A stretch of DNA of 64,000 nt from JBGTLU01 sp041743935 (GCA_041743935.1 JBGTLU010000005.1:62001-126000), one strand, 5' to 3'; counted from the stretch's first letter, positions 1-9,046 are shown. The notes: generated by a model not told the origin, from the sequence alone. Numbers and translations: made by a program.

Positions 1-445
1 CTCCGGCTACTGCATCAGATCCATAAATAGTAGACTGGCCTCCTTTTAAAATTTCAATTCTCTCTACTTGATCAATACTAATTAGATTTAAATCGAATTG
101 AGCATTAGAAATTAGCGATGGATCGCCAACAGAAATGCCATCAATTAAAATCAATGTATAGCCATTGTTTGCTCCACGAGTATAGACGGAAATATTAGAA
201 CCTGGAACGTTATTGGTTCCATTAAGTACAATACCAGAAGAATTATTTAAAACTTCTAAAACGGTTTTTCCGGAACTTCTTTCTATTTCAGCACTTGAAA
301 TTACTTGAATTACTCTACCGGTTTTAGATAATTGGCGCTCAAAGCGCGATGCTGTGATTACTACTTCGTCGACCGCGACAGTAGTTTGTGCAAAAGCAGT
401 ATAAGTGCTAACTGCTGCAAGCAAGGTTAAAAAGATTTTTTTCAT
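1..445 (-). CDS. btuB: TonB-dependent receptor, BtuB-like (5' part only)
   Basis: This is the first 148 codons of an outer-membrane TonB-dependent receptor; the rest lies beyond the window's left edge. The translated start is MKKIFLTLLAAVS, a signal peptide ending near TAFAQ. It is followed by a TonB-box-like stretch (DEVVITASRFE) and a plug domain with the typical VERIEILKGGQS and GSDAVAG signatures. Plug domains gate the barrel and couple it to TonB-ExbBD in the inner membrane. The leader carries a cobalamin riboswitch (566-740), so the likely substrate is vitamin B12 or another corrinoid, which is an inference from regulation. The receptor class is certain, the substrate probable. Confidence 0.85.
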   Translation of the reverse strand, partial: MKKIFLTLLAAVSTYTAFAQTTVAVDEVVITASRFERQLSKTGRVIQVISSAEIERSSGKTVLEVLNNSSGIVLNGTNNVPGSNISVYTRGANNGYTLILIDGISVGDPSLISNAQFDLNLISIDQVERIEILKGGQSTIYGSDAVAG

Positions 446-565
446 TTTTTGGTTGAATAATGATTTAGTTAAACATTACACATAACCGTGGCTAAGAAAT
501 AAATGTAGATACACGTCTGCATGTACATCAAGCTTCTATCCCCGAAAGCTATGAATTTTAATAAT

Positions 566-740
566 GCTCACGGCAGGTCTTCTGACTTACACCCTTTTTA
601 TCGCCTTCCCTACTCGCTTAGAATAAGTGGCTAGATAGATAAAAAGTTACGGTGCTTACAGCAGCGGGCCTGTTCTCGATTCACACGAGATTCCCTATTA
701 ATTCCTTTAAAACTTGTTGTAATAAAGGAAACCGTTAGCG
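566..740 (-). ncRNA. Cobalamin (B12) riboswitch
   Basis: Read on the minus strand, the leader contains the hallmark blocks of the cobalamin aptamer in order. First comes GGGAATCTCGTGTGAATC, then the core GGCCCGCTGCTGTAAGC. Near the 3' end is GTCAGAAGACCTGCCG, the B12-box region. It lies between a TAnnTTTG promoter (744-751) and the receptor start at 445. Known riboswitches of this class repress expression when adenosylcobalamin or a related corrinoid binds. The exact ends are approximate. Confidence 0.9.
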
Positions 741-743
741 GTG

Positions 744-751
744 CAAACGTA
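744..751 (-). promoter_or_regulatory. -7 box of the B12 receptor promoter
   Basis: The minus strand reads TACGTTTG, a perfect match to the Bacteroidota -7 consensus TAnnTTTG. It sits immediately upstream of the riboswitch, so the transcript would begin only a few bases before the aptamer. No clear -33 element was seen. Confidence 0.55.
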
Positions 752-873
752 GTGTTTTAAAATTTAATTATAAAAGAAAAAGTATTACGTTTAGAGGACT
801 AAATACAAAATACAGTATAAACCTCAATTTATTAATTGGCTTAATTGTTGACTAATAACTATAAACTACAACC

Positions 874-1221
874 ATGAATATTATTATCCTACTTCTGTTT
901 CCGCTTATGTATTTTAACGAACAATCTAAAAGTGATTATACAATTAAAGTAGGCGAAACCTTTGAATTAAAATTAACTGATAATCCATCTACCGGATATT
1001 ATTGGACTTGGATAAATGAAGACACCACAAGAATTGTTCAATTAGCAAATAAAAGATATGTTTCAAGCACCAAAGAACCAATTCCAGGCGCTGGAGGCAC
1101 TCTCTATTTAACTTTTAAAGGTATTAAAGCCGGAACAGATACAATTAAACTTATTCATTCCAGATCATCTACTTCTAGTAATTTGCCAATTAAATCAATT
1201 ATAGTTACTATTTTAGAATAA
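874..1221 (+). CDS. Chagasin-like cysteine protease inhibitor (I42 family)
   Basis: A 115-residue secreted or periplasmic protein with a short hydrophobic N-terminus. It shows the two I42/chagasin motifs: a DNPSTGYYW loop (family NPTTGY.W) around residue 37, and GAGGTLYLTFKGIKAGTDTI further on (family G.GG....F......G). These loops form the wedge that enters the active site of papain-like cysteine proteases. The length is right for a single inhibitor domain. No papain-like protease is encoded in this window, so the target is unknown. It sits 18 bases before the permease gene and may share its transcript, although a promoter-like box lies between them. Confidence 0.8.
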   Translation: MNIIILLLFPLMYFNEQSKSDYTIKVGETFELKLTDNPSTGYYWTWINEDTTRIVQLANKRYVSSTKEPIPGAGGTLYLTFKGIKAGTDTIKLIHSRSSTSSNLPIKSIIVTILE

Positions 1222-1239
1222 ATTGATATTTTTAGCCGG

Positions 1240-3120
1240 ATGAAAAAATTCGGCTTTTTTCTGTTATTTATTTTACTTGCTGCAGTAGCCTATGCGCAGC
1301 AAAATACCTGGGAAATTCCTCCAATTGTTTGGCTACCCGAACCTCTCACCTTTAACATGATACTTACCGGTATCATCATTTTTTTTGGCGTATTTCTGTT
1401 TTTTAAAGAATATTTTACCATAGATACAACTGCCATTATCATTATGGCATTGTTCATCATTGCTGGTATTCTTTCTCCTCAAGAGGGATTTTCTGGATTT
1501 AATAACTCTGCCACCATTACCGTTGGATGTATGTTTGTGATAAGTGCTGCCATTTTTAAAACGGGAGCATTGAATGGTTTTTCAAAGCTTTTGTTTAAAG
1601 CCGGAAGAAAACATTATTTCATTGGTTTAATGCTTATTTTAGTCATATCTGGACTTTTATCAGCATTCATAAACGATACGGCTGTAGTGGCAATGCTTTT
1701 ACCGGTTGTTTTAAAATTAGCTAAAGATACCGACACCCCTGCCAGTAAATTACTTATGCCATTATCCTTTGGGGCGCTTTTAGGTGGTTGTTGTACTTTA
1801 ATTGGCACTTCAACCAACATATTGGTAAGCTCCATTGCTGAAAGTTATGGATATGAACCCTTTAGTATGTTTGAATTTACATCGGCTGCTTTGTGGTTGA
1901 TGGCAGCCGGAATTATTTATTTATTATTTGCCGGAGCATTTTTCTTACCGGATAGAAAAACTAAAAAATCTGAAATTTTAAGAGAAAATATTGATGAGTA
2001 TATAACAGCAATACAATTTGGCGCTAAATCTAAGGCTATTGGTAAAACCTTAGGCGACTCAGATTTAGTAAAAGTGCAAAAAGCCGATGTGTTACAATTA
2101 GTAAGAGATAGAGAAATTTTATCAGCAGATCTATCGGTTATAATTAATGCAGAAGATACCTACCGTATAGTAATATCACCTGATAAACTAAAGAAATTAA
2201 TAGAGTTGGATGACATACACCTTGTAAGTAATGATAATCTAAAAAAAGAAATAGAGAATGAAAGTGAAAAGCTAATTGAAATACTCATACCACAAGGTTC
2301 ACAATTAGCAGGGAGAAGAGTAAAAAATCTTATTTACGGATTAGGTTTTCATTTCTCTGTTTTAGCAATACGAAGACGAGACGGAATTTTAAAAAGAAGA
2401 TTTGTAGATGCTAAACTTCAGGTTGGAGACTTATTATTGGTAATGAGCAACCAAGATTCGTTAGAAGAATTACAACAAGATGGGAAGTTAATCATCGTTT
2501 CCGATTACAAACAAAGTACAAAACCCAAATTAAGTAAAGTTTCTATAGCAATAGCCATTGCAGCTGGTGTGGTTATTACTGCTGCTATGGGCTTAGCACC
2601 AATTGTAATAACGGCGATGGTGGGTTGCTTACTCTTAATCATCTTTAAAATAATCAACCCCACAGAAGCATATCAATCCATAGATTGGAAAGTAATTTTT
2701 ATGCTTGCAGGTGTATTATCCATGGGTACTGCATTACAAAAAACTGGTGGTGCAGAAGTTCTTGGTCAATCCATTGAAAGTTTAATAGGTGGTTTCGACC
2801 CAAGAATAGCACTTTCGGTAGTATTCTTTATCACTTTTATGCTTACTAATTTTATATCCAATAATGCAACTGCAGCATTAATGGCACCTATAGCTATTAA
2901 CTTGGCTATGGCTATGCAATTATCCGAACGCCCATTTATTGTTGCTGTTACATTAGCAGCATCTCTGAGTTTTATGACTCCAATGAGCTACCAAACCAAT
3001 ACCATGATATATGCTCCAGGTAATTACCGGTTCTCTGATTATTTAAAAATAGGAACACCTTTAAATATCATCATGTGGATAATTGCCACGATTGTAATTC
3101 CATTATATTTCCCTTTTTAG
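1240..3120 (+). CDS. SLC13-family permease with two RCK_C domains
   Basis: A 626-residue inner-membrane carrier of the SLC13/DASS (divalent anion:Na+ symporter) class. Two halves of membrane helices flank a central cytosolic block (about residues 250-430) that holds two TrkA-C/RCK_C domains; the second reads EILIPQGSQLAGRRV then KLQVGDLLLV. The repeated hairpin signatures are visible as NDTAVVAMLLPV in the first half and NFISNNATAALMAP in the second. Family substrates are sulfate, phosphate or dicarboxylates; which one applies here cannot be told. The first 20 residues (ending AYAQQ) look like a cleavable signal peptide, which is unusual for a polytopic permease. TATTTTTA at 1227-1234 lies 5 bases before the ATG. 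Confidence 0.85.
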   Translation: MKKFGFFLLFILLAAVAYAQQNTWEIPPIVWLPEPLTFNMILTGIIIFFGVFLFFKEYFTIDTTAIIIMALFIIAGILSPQEGFSGFNNSATITVGCMFVISAAIFKTGALNGFSKLLFKAGRKHYFIGLMLILVISGLLSAFINDTAVVAMLLPVVLKLAKDTDTPASKLLMPLSFGALLGGCCTLIGTSTNILVSSIAESYGYEPFSMFEFTSAALWLMAAGIIYLLFAGAFFLPDRKTKKSEILRENIDEYITAIQFGAKSKAIGKTLGDSDLVKVQKADVLQLVRDREILSADLSVIINAEDTYRIVISPDKLKKLIELDDIHLVSNDNLKKEIENESEKLIEILIPQGSQLAGRRVKNLIYGLGFHFSVLAIRRRDGILKRRFVDAKLQVGDLLLVMSNQDSLEELQQDGKLIIVSDYKQSTKPKLSKVSIAIAIAAGVVITAAMGLAPIVITAMVGCLLLIIFKIINPTEAYQSIDWKVIFMLAGVLSMGTALQKTGGAEVLGQSIESLIGGFDPRIALSVVFFITFMLTNFISNNATAALMAPIAINLAMAMQLSERPFIVAVTLAASLSFMTPMSYQTNTMIYAPGNYRFSDYLKIGTPLNIIMWIIATIVIPLYFPF

Positions 3121-3130
3121 AATAAAATGA

Positions 3131-3157
3131 TTGGAGCAGTATAAATTTTTACCTTTG
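3131..3157 (+). promoter_or_regulatory. folD promoter
   Basis: TACCTTTG at 3150-3157 matches the Bacteroidota -7 consensus TAnnTTTG. A TTG at 3131-3133 lies 19 bases upstream of it, at the expected place for the -33 element. The folD ATG is at 3180. Confidence 0.55.
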
Positions 3158-3179
3158 TTCCTTTAATTAAAAACACTAC

Positions 3180-4061
3180 ATGCAATTATTAGATGGCAAA
3201 GTCGTATCTGCTTTTTACAAGGAAGAGATAGCAAAAGAAGCCTTAGATTTTCTTCATACAACAGGTCGCAACCCACATTTAGTAGCCATTTTAGTAGGAA
3301 ATGATGGAGGCAGCGAAACGTATGTTGCTAGCAAAATGCGCAATTGTGAGAAAGTAGGATTCAAGTCTACTTTAATCAGGTACGATGAATCTGCTACAGA
3401 ACAAATGTTGCTAGACACCATACATGAATTAAATGAAGATGATAATGTGGATGGATTTATTGTACAACTACCATTACCAAAACATATAAATACCGATACA
3501 ATTACTGAAGCAATATCTCCAAATAAAGATGTAGATGGTTTTCATCCCATAAATTTGGGTAAAATGCAACGAAATTTACCCGGCTTTTTACCTGCAACCC
3601 CTTTCGGAGTTTTGCTCTTGTTAGAATATTACAAGATTAATACAAGCGGTAAACATTGCGTGGTAATTGGCAGAAGTAACATTGTAGGCTCACCCATGAG
3701 TATACTGATGGCAAGAAATGCTAATCCAGGCAATTGTACCGTAACGTTGTGCCACAGTAAAACAAGCAACATCAAAGAACAAACTTTAAAAGCCGATATT
3801 ATTATTGTGGCAATTGGTAAACGAAATTTTATTACTGCAGATATGGTAAAAGATGGCGCCATTGTAATTGACGTTGGTATGAATAGAGAAAAATCTAACG
3901 AAACTAAATCTGGTTATAAATTATTTGGAGATGCAGATTTTAATGCCTTGGCTCAAAAATGCTCCTATATAACGCCGGTACCTGGCGGAGTTGGCTTAAT
4001 GACAATAGTTGGTTTATTAAAGAACACACTATTAGCGGCAAAAAAAGAAATTTATTTTTAG
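3180..4061 (+). CDS. folD: Methylene-THF dehydrogenase / methenyl-THF cyclohydrolase
   Basis: A 293-residue cytosolic bifunctional enzyme that interconverts 5,10-methylene-, methenyl- and 10-formyl-tetrahydrofolate with NADP. Visible signatures are YVASKMRNCEKVG (Y and K of the active site), VQLPLPKH, KDVDGFHPIN, the nucleotide-binding VVIGRSNIVGSP, and the C-terminal TPVPGGVGLMT. The length is normal for the family. It has its own promoter (3131-3157). Its TAG stop interlocks with the TAA of the convergent Rieske gene (4-nt overlap at 4058-4061). Confidence 0.97.
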   Translation: MQLLDGKVVSAFYKEEIAKEALDFLHTTGRNPHLVAILVGNDGGSETYVASKMRNCEKVGFKSTLIRYDESATEQMLLDTIHELNEDDNVDGFIVQLPLPKHINTDTITEAISPNKDVDGFHPINLGKMQRNLPGFLPATPFGVLLLLEYYKINTSGKHCVVIGRSNIVGSPMSILMARNANPGNCTVTLCHSKTSNIKEQTLKADIIIVAIGKRNFITADMVKDGAIVIDVGMNREKSNETKSGYKLFGDADFNALAQKCSYITPVPGGVGLMTIVGLLKNTLLAAKKEIYF

Positions 4062-4390
4062 AATATTTTATCCCAGAATCCTGTTTTAAAACCAATAAAA
4101 AGTTTATTATCAACCATTTTGGTTGGATATATTGGTAAATAATCACCTTTGCCATTGCTGCTTTTGCCACTTTGCAAATCAAATGCATGCCTGTGAACCG
4201 GACAGATAATATTTCCATTTTCGCACCAACCTTTTACCATAGCACCTCCTGCATGCGGACATTTTGCATGTACAGCATACAACAAATCCTTGTGCTTTAC
4301 TATACATATATGCTTGGAATTAATATCGATAGTATGAATTATTCCTTCTTCTAATACGTTTATATCTAAATCAATTTCTATCCATTTCAT
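4058..4390 (-). CDS. Small Rieske-type [2Fe-2S] protein
   Basis: A 110-residue soluble protein with a complete Rieske cluster motif: C-P-H, sixteen residues, then C-P-V-H (CPHAGG and CPVHRHAFD). Two Cys and two His bind the [2Fe-2S] cluster. It has no signal peptide, no membrane segment and no oxygenase domain. It therefore resembles the stand-alone ferredoxin subunits of dioxygenases or the NirD-type small Rieske proteins. Its redox partner is unknown. I chose the ATG at 4390 (MKWIEIDLD); an in-frame ATG at 4438 would run across the promoter and start of divergent queE. Confidence 0.85.
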   Translation of the reverse strand: MKWIEIDLDINVLEEGIIHTIDINSKHICIVKHKDLLYAVHAKCPHAGGAMVKGWCENGNIICPVHRHAFDLQSGKSSNGKGDYLPIYPTKMVDNKLFIGFKTGFWDKIF

Positions 4391-4416
4391 CCTCAAATTT
4401 AAAAGCTTTATTTGAT

Positions 4417-4424
4417 TACTTTTG
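4417..4424 (+). promoter_or_regulatory. -7 box of queE, five bases before the ATG
   Basis: TACTTTTG matches TAnnTTTG and ends 5 bases before the queE start at 4430. Transcription would then begin at or next to the start codon, which predicts a leaderless or nearly leaderless mRNA. Confidence 0.5.
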
Positions 4425-4429
4425 CGCCA

Positions 4430-5053
4430 ATGAAACAAGAAATTCCTGAGGATGGAACACTTTTACCTTTAATGGAGGATTTTTATACCATCCAAGGGGA
4501 AGGATACCATTCTGGCAAAGCAGCCTATTTTATTCGTTTAGGAGGGTGTGATGTTGGCTGCCATTGGTGTGATGTGAAAGAAAGTTGGGATGCAGAACTT
4601 CATCCCTTAACACACATTGAGCAAATTGTAAGTAGTGCCAGCAAACATCCTGCAAAAACAGTAGTAATTACTGGTGGCGAACCATTGTTATATAACCTAG
4701 ATACATTAACTGCTTTATTAAAAGATAAAGGAATAAAAACGTTTATTGAAACTTCGGGAGCATATCCACTTAGTGGTTTTTGGGATTGGATTTGTTTATC
4801 GCCCAAAAAATTTAAATCACCAAGACCAGAAATAATGCCATTAGCCGGAGAATTAAAAGTAATTGTTTTTAATTCTTCTGATTTTAAATGGGCCGAAGAA
4901 CATGCCAAATTAGTTTCGCCTATTTGTAAATTATATTTACAACCAGAGTGGAGTAAAGCAGAAGAAATAACTCCCTTAATAATTGAGTATGTGAAACAAA
5001 ATCCTTCTTGGGAAGTTTCCTTACAAAGTCACAAATACATGAATATACCATAA
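4430..5053 (+). CDS. queE: 7-carboxy-7-deazaguanine synthase (radical SAM)
   Basis: A 207-residue radical-SAM enzyme that rearranges 6-carboxy-tetrahydropterin to 7-carboxy-7-deazaguanine in queuosine (preQ0) biosynthesis. The N-terminus has the QGEG substrate-side motif (FYTIQGEGYHSG). The cluster motif GGCDVGCHWCD (C-x3-C-x2-C) binds the [4Fe-4S] centre, and VVITGGEPLL is the SAM-binding GGEP. I start at ATG 4430 (MKQEIPEDG) because the upstream TTG at 4412 lies in the promoter box. No other queuosine gene is in the window. The next gene begins one base after its stop. Confidence 0.93.
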   Translation: MKQEIPEDGTLLPLMEDFYTIQGEGYHSGKAAYFIRLGGCDVGCHWCDVKESWDAELHPLTHIEQIVSSASKHPAKTVVITGGEPLLYNLDTLTALLKDKGIKTFIETSGAYPLSGFWDWICLSPKKFKSPRPEIMPLAGELKVIVFNSSDFKWAEEHAKLVSPICKLYLQPEWSKAEEITPLIIEYVKQNPSWEVSLQSHKYMNIP

Positions 5054-5054
5054 C

Positions 5055-5486
5055 ATGAAAAAAGAACAAAATTTCAGTAATCATTCACAAATTGTTACTG
5101 GCTATCATCGAATACTGTTTCCATTATTATTTATAGGTTTTATTGGTTCTATTGTAAACCTTATAAAAGCAGACCACTCAGCATTATACAGTGCATCCTT
5201 AATTACTTTATTATTTATCTGCTTAGGGATTAACTACTACTACACGAGAGTTTTTCCTTTGCGTGCTCAAGACAGAGCCATCAGAGCCGAAGAAGCATTG
5301 CGTTATTTTCAATTAACTGGTAAAAAATTACCTAATTCTCTGCGGATGTCGCAAATTATTGCACTACGTTTTGCTTCCGATGAAGAGTTCATTTCTTTGA
5401 TAGAAAAAGCTATAACAGAAAAATTAAGCAATAAAGAAATAAAGCGGGTCATTAAGAATTGGAAAGCGGATTTTAATAGAGTTTAG
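5055..5486 (+). CDS. DUF6526-like two-helix membrane protein
   Basis: A 143-residue protein with two hydrophobic helices near the N-terminus (about residues 19-37 and 48-63). A charged cytosolic tail follows, with the conserved run RAQDRAIRAEEALR, then IIALRFASDEE and IKNWKADFNRV. I recognise this pattern from the Bacteroidota family DUF6526, whose function is unknown. It starts one base after the queE stop and is probably co-transcribed, but nothing in the sequence links it to queuosine. Confidence 0.7.
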   Translation: MKKEQNFSNHSQIVTGYHRILFPLLFIGFIGSIVNLIKADHSALYSASLITLLFICLGINYYYTRVFPLRAQDRAIRAEEALRYFQLTGKKLPNSLRMSQIIALRFASDEEFISLIEKAITEKLSNKEIKRVIKNWKADFNRV

Positions 5487-5542
5487 TTTTTGGTTGCTAT
5501 TTATTCAATATTGTTATAGGTTTATTGAAAAGAGCACAATAG

Positions 5543-5941
5543 ATGGAAAATGCAATTATACTTTTTGATGGGGTTTGTAATTTATGCAACAGTAGCGTAC
5601 AAAGAATTATAGCAAACGACTCGAAGGATTATTTCCTTTTTGCATCCCAGCAAAGTGAGTTTGCTAAAAAAAAACTGAATGAATTTAACCTCAACTCAGA
5701 ACATTTAAGCTCAGTTATACTGATAGAGAATAATAAAATTTATACTAAATCTACAGCTGCACTTCGCATTGCAAGAAGGATGGATGGCGCTTACTTTTTA
5801 CTTTATGTATTTATTGTAATACCCAAGTTTATAAGAGATTGGGTCTACAATTACATAGCAAAAAACAGGTATAAATGGTTTGGAAAACAAGATTCTTGTT
5901 GGATACCAACCCCAGATTTAAAATCAAAATTTTTGGCTTAA
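5543..5941 (+). CDS. DCC-family thiol-disulfide oxidoreductase-like protein (DUF393)
   Basis: A 132-residue protein whose N-terminus reads ILFDGVCNLCNSSVQRI. This is the D-x-x-C-x-x-C signature of the DCC/DUF393 family, which has a thioredoxin-like fold with a putative redox-active pair. The later part is moderately hydrophobic (YFLLYVFIVIPKFIRDWVYNYIAKNRY), as is typical. The physiological substrate of the family is not established. Its TAA stop interlocks with the kdsA stop (4-nt overlap at 5938-5941). Confidence 0.85.
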   Translation: MENAIILFDGVCNLCNSSVQRIIANDSKDYFLFASQQSEFAKKKLNEFNLNSEHLSSVILIENNKIYTKSTAALRIARRMDGAYFLLYVFIVIPKFIRDWVYNYIAKNRYKWFGKQDSCWIPTPDLKSKFLA

Positions 5942-6750
5942 ATAACGGCTTCTCTAATACGAACTAGTTTTGCTAGTAGTGCATCTATTTTATCCAAAGC
6001 TAACATATTAGCTCCATCTGATTTTGCATTGGCAGGATCTGGATGTGTTTCAATAAATAAACCATCAGCGCCAACAGCAATTGCAGCTTTAGCAATGGTT
6101 TCTATTAATTGAGGCTTCCCTCCAGTTACGCCACTTTCTTGATTAGGTTGTTGTAATGAGTGAGTACAATCCATTACCACCGGCATATTAAATTGTTTCA
6201 TCTCTACCAAACCTCTGTAGTCAACCACTAAATCACCATAACCAAACATGGTACCCCGATCGGTAAGCATTAAATTGCTATTTCCGCTTTCCACTACTTT
6301 ATTAATAGCATGTTGCATGGAGTTTGGAGCCAAAAATTGACCCTTTTTGATATTTACCACTTTTCCTGTTTTTGCAGCAGCTACCAGAATATCCGTTTGT
6401 CTGCATAAAAATGCAGGTATTTGCAAAACATCTACATATTCTGCTGCCATTTGGGCTTCTTGGGCAGAATGAAAATCGGTGAGTGTTGGTACACCAAATT
6501 CTTTATTGACTTTTGATAAAATCTTAAGGGCTTTTTCATCCCCTATTCCTGTAAAAGAATCTAACCTAGAACGATTTGCTTTTCTGTAAGAACCTTTAAA
6601 AATGAAAGGTATCTGGTATTTGTCGGTAATAGCTATTAGTTTATCAGCAATCTTGAGTGCCATTTCTTCACTTTCAATTGCACACGGTCCGGCAATTAGA
6701 AAAAAATTGTTTTTAGATAGATGTTTTAATGAAGGTAGGTTTGGTAGCAC
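5938..6750 (-). CDS. kdsA: 3-deoxy-8-phosphooctulonate (Kdo-8-P) synthase
   Basis: A 270-residue cytosolic aldolase-type enzyme that condenses phosphoenolpyruvate with arabinose-5-phosphate to Kdo-8-phosphate for lipopolysaccharide inner core. Diagnostic segments are IAGPCAIESEEMA, FKGSYRKANRS, GVPTLTDFHS, LQIPAFLCRQTD, and DCTHSLQQPN near the C-terminus. Translation begins at GTG: a TAA stop lies two codons upstream and the first internal Met is too late. Its substrate is made by the kdsD product encoded 3 kb away (9094-10047) on the other strand, so the Kdo genes are near but not in one operon. Confidence 0.96.
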   Translation of the reverse strand: MLPNLPSLKHLSKNNFFLIAGPCAIESEEMALKIADKLIAITDKYQIPFIFKGSYRKANRSRLDSFTGIGDEKALKILSKVNKEFGVPTLTDFHSAQEAQMAAEYVDVLQIPAFLCRQTDILVAAAKTGKVVNIKKGQFLAPNSMQHAINKVVESGNSNLMLTDRGTMFGYGDLVVDYRGLVEMKQFNMPVVMDCTHSLQQPNQESGVTGGKPQLIETIAKAAIAVGADGLFIETHPDPANAKSDGANMLALDKIDALLAKLVRIREAVI

Positions 6751-6799
6751 AGTTTAGTTAATAATGGATGTTAAATACATAAAATAGAACCGATTAAAA

Positions 6800-8989
6800 T
6801 CAATTCCCATATTCAGAAATAAATTTGATACGCATTAACTGAAGCTCTTCTCGAGTGTATTCATCATCTCCTAATTCTTTCAGAGCAGCATCAATGGAGT
6901 CATTATCAGTAGATTTAAAGTAATCATATACCTCATCTTGTCTATCATCATCTAAAATTTCATTAATATAATAGTTCAAATTTAGCTTTGTACCCGAATA
7001 AACAATACTTTCTATTTCTTTTAAAAGCTCATCTAATTTAATTCCTTTTGATGATGCAATATCCTCTAAAGGAATTTTTCTATCAATATTTTGGATGATG
7101 ACTACTTTTATACCTGATTTTGCCGGAGAAGATTTAACCACCATATCTTGCGGACGGTCAATTTCATTTTCTTCTACGTATTTACTAATCAAATCAACAA
7201 AAGACGAACCATATTTTGCTGCTTTTCCTGCACCAACTCCAGCAATTTGCTTTAACTCCTCCATGTTTATTGGATACTGAGTAGCCATTTCTTCTAGAGA
7301 TGGGTCTTGAAAAATGATGTATGGAGGTACTCCTTTTTGTTTTGCAACTTTTTTGCGCAAATCTTTGAGCATTCCCATCAGATTATCATCCAATGCTCCA
7401 CCACCGGCTTGCACATCGTCGTCTGCTGCAGTTAATGTATCATAATCAATATTTAACGTAAATTTTATAGAATATGGTTGATCGATAAAAGCTAACCCAG
7501 TATTGGTCATTTTTAGCAAACCATAATTATCAATATCTTTTACTAAAAAATTATATAAAACTGCTTGTCTAATAATGGATTTCCATACACGCAATCCTTT
7601 TTCTTTACCTGTTCCAAAAATGGGTAATTTGTGGTGTTTGTACATCTCAATCTGCTGATCTTCAATACCCATAAGCACATTTAATAAATGCTCATCATCA
7701 AACGTATCGCCTAAATCACGTACTAGTCTTAAAAAGGTTAATAAATCTTCTTCTGCTTCAAATTTTTCTTTCGGATAACGACAGTTATCGCACATGCCAC
7801 CACATGTACTTTCATTGAACTGCTCGCCAAAATAATGTAAGATTTGTTTTCTTCTGCAAACAGATGATTCTGCATAATCCATTACTTCTTTTAAAATCTG
7901 TGTGCCAATCTCTCGTTCGGCAACAGGTTTATCTTTCATGAATTTTTCCAGTTTCTCAATATCTTTAACGTCATAAAATGCGATGCAATTTCCTTCCCCA
8001 CCATCGCGTCCTGCCCTGCCGGTTTCTTGGTAATATCCCTCCATGCTTTTAGGCATATCATAGTGGATGACAAAACGAACATCGGGTTTATCTATACCCA
8101 TGCCAAATGCAATAGTTGCCACTATTACATCTACGTCTTCCATCAAAAATTTATCTTGCGTTTTAGCCCTAACATTTGGCTCTAATCCTGCGTGGTATGG
8201 TAAAGCTTTTATCCCATTTACATTCAATGCTTCGGCAACCTCTTCTACCTTTTTACGGCTCAAACAATAAATGATACCCGTTTTACCCGAATGCGTTTTT
8301 ACATATTTTATAACTTCTTTTAAAGCATTCTTTTTAGACCTTATTTCATAATATAAATTTGGTCGATTAAATGAAGATTTAAAGGTTGCAGCATTACTCA
8401 TCTGCAAGTTTTTTTGAATATCGTATTGTACTTTTGGAGTAGCTGTAGCTGTTAATGCAATAATTGGTATGTTTTCACCTAGTTGATTGATTACACTTCT
8501 TATTTTTCTGTATTCAGGTCTAAAATCATGCCCCCACTCAGAAATACAATGTGCTTCATCTACTGCAACAAATGCCACATTAATTAATTTTAAGAATTCT
8601 ATATTATCTAATTTGGCTAAAGATTCTGGTGCCACATACAACAACTTAGTTTGTCCTGCCAATACATCTTCTTTAACTTTGGCTATTTCTACTTTATTTA
8701 AGGATGAATTCAAGAAATGGGCTATGCTATCCGTACTGCCATAGGCTCTTAATTGATCAACCTGATTTTTCATCAATGCAATTAAAGGAGAAATGACAAT
8801 GGCAGTACCGTCGGTCATTAATGCCGGTAATTGATAACACATAGACTTACCACCGCCTGTAGGCATGATCACAAAGGTGTCGTTCCCTGTTAAAATGCTA
8901 TTTATAATAGGTTCCTGATCTCCTTTAAATGTATCGAACCCAAAAAAGCTTTGAAGATTATCGAATAGAGATTTATTTACTTCTAACAT
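6800..8989 (-). CDS. recQ: ATP-dependent DNA helicase RecQ
   Basis: A 729-residue 3'-5' helicase of recombination and repair. It has a superfamily-2 helicase core with Walker A TGGGKS (44-49) and the DEAH box (144-147, VDEAHCISEWGHDF), and motif VI GRAGRDG. The zinc-binding region follows (CRRKQILHYFGE, then CGGMCDNC), and then an RQC winged-helix region. An HRDC domain (LRKKVAKQKGVPPYIIF) and a further C-terminal helical extension rich in acidic residues complete it. The length fits Bacteroidota RecQ proteins. It diverges from kdsD across 104 bases. Confidence 0.97.
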   Translation of the reverse strand: MLEVNKSLFDNLQSFFGFDTFKGDQEPIINSILTGNDTFVIMPTGGGKSMCYQLPALMTDGTAIVISPLIALMKNQVDQLRAYGSTDSIAHFLNSSLNKVEIAKVKEDVLAGQTKLLYVAPESLAKLDNIEFLKLINVAFVAVDEAHCISEWGHDFRPEYRKIRSVINQLGENIPIIALTATATPKVQYDIQKNLQMSNAATFKSSFNRPNLYYEIRSKKNALKEVIKYVKTHSGKTGIIYCLSRKKVEEVAEALNVNGIKALPYHAGLEPNVRAKTQDKFLMEDVDVIVATIAFGMGIDKPDVRFVIHYDMPKSMEGYYQETGRAGRDGGEGNCIAFYDVKDIEKLEKFMKDKPVAEREIGTQILKEVMDYAESSVCRRKQILHYFGEQFNESTCGGMCDNCRYPKEKFEAEEDLLTFLRLVRDLGDTFDDEHLLNVLMGIEDQQIEMYKHHKLPIFGTGKEKGLRVWKSIIRQAVLYNFLVKDIDNYGLLKMTNTGLAFIDQPYSIKFTLNIDYDTLTAADDDVQAGGGALDDNLMGMLKDLRKKVAKQKGVPPYIIFQDPSLEEMATQYPINMEELKQIAGVGAGKAAKYGSSFVDLISKYVEENEIDRPQDMVVKSSPAKSGIKVVIIQNIDRKIPLEDIASSKGIKLDELLKEIESIVYSGTKLNLNYYINEILDDDRQDEVYDYFKSTDNDSIDAALKELGDDEYTREELQLMRIKFISEYGN

Positions 8990-9046
8990 TCTGAAATTTT
9001 ATGATATGTGTTACAACACAAATGCAAATTAAAGTCTAAAATAATA

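Noticed and set aside
4391..4438. N-terminal extension of the Rieske protein to ATG 4438
   Set aside because: It would overlap the queE promoter box and start codon, and the extra residues do not resemble Rieske proteins.
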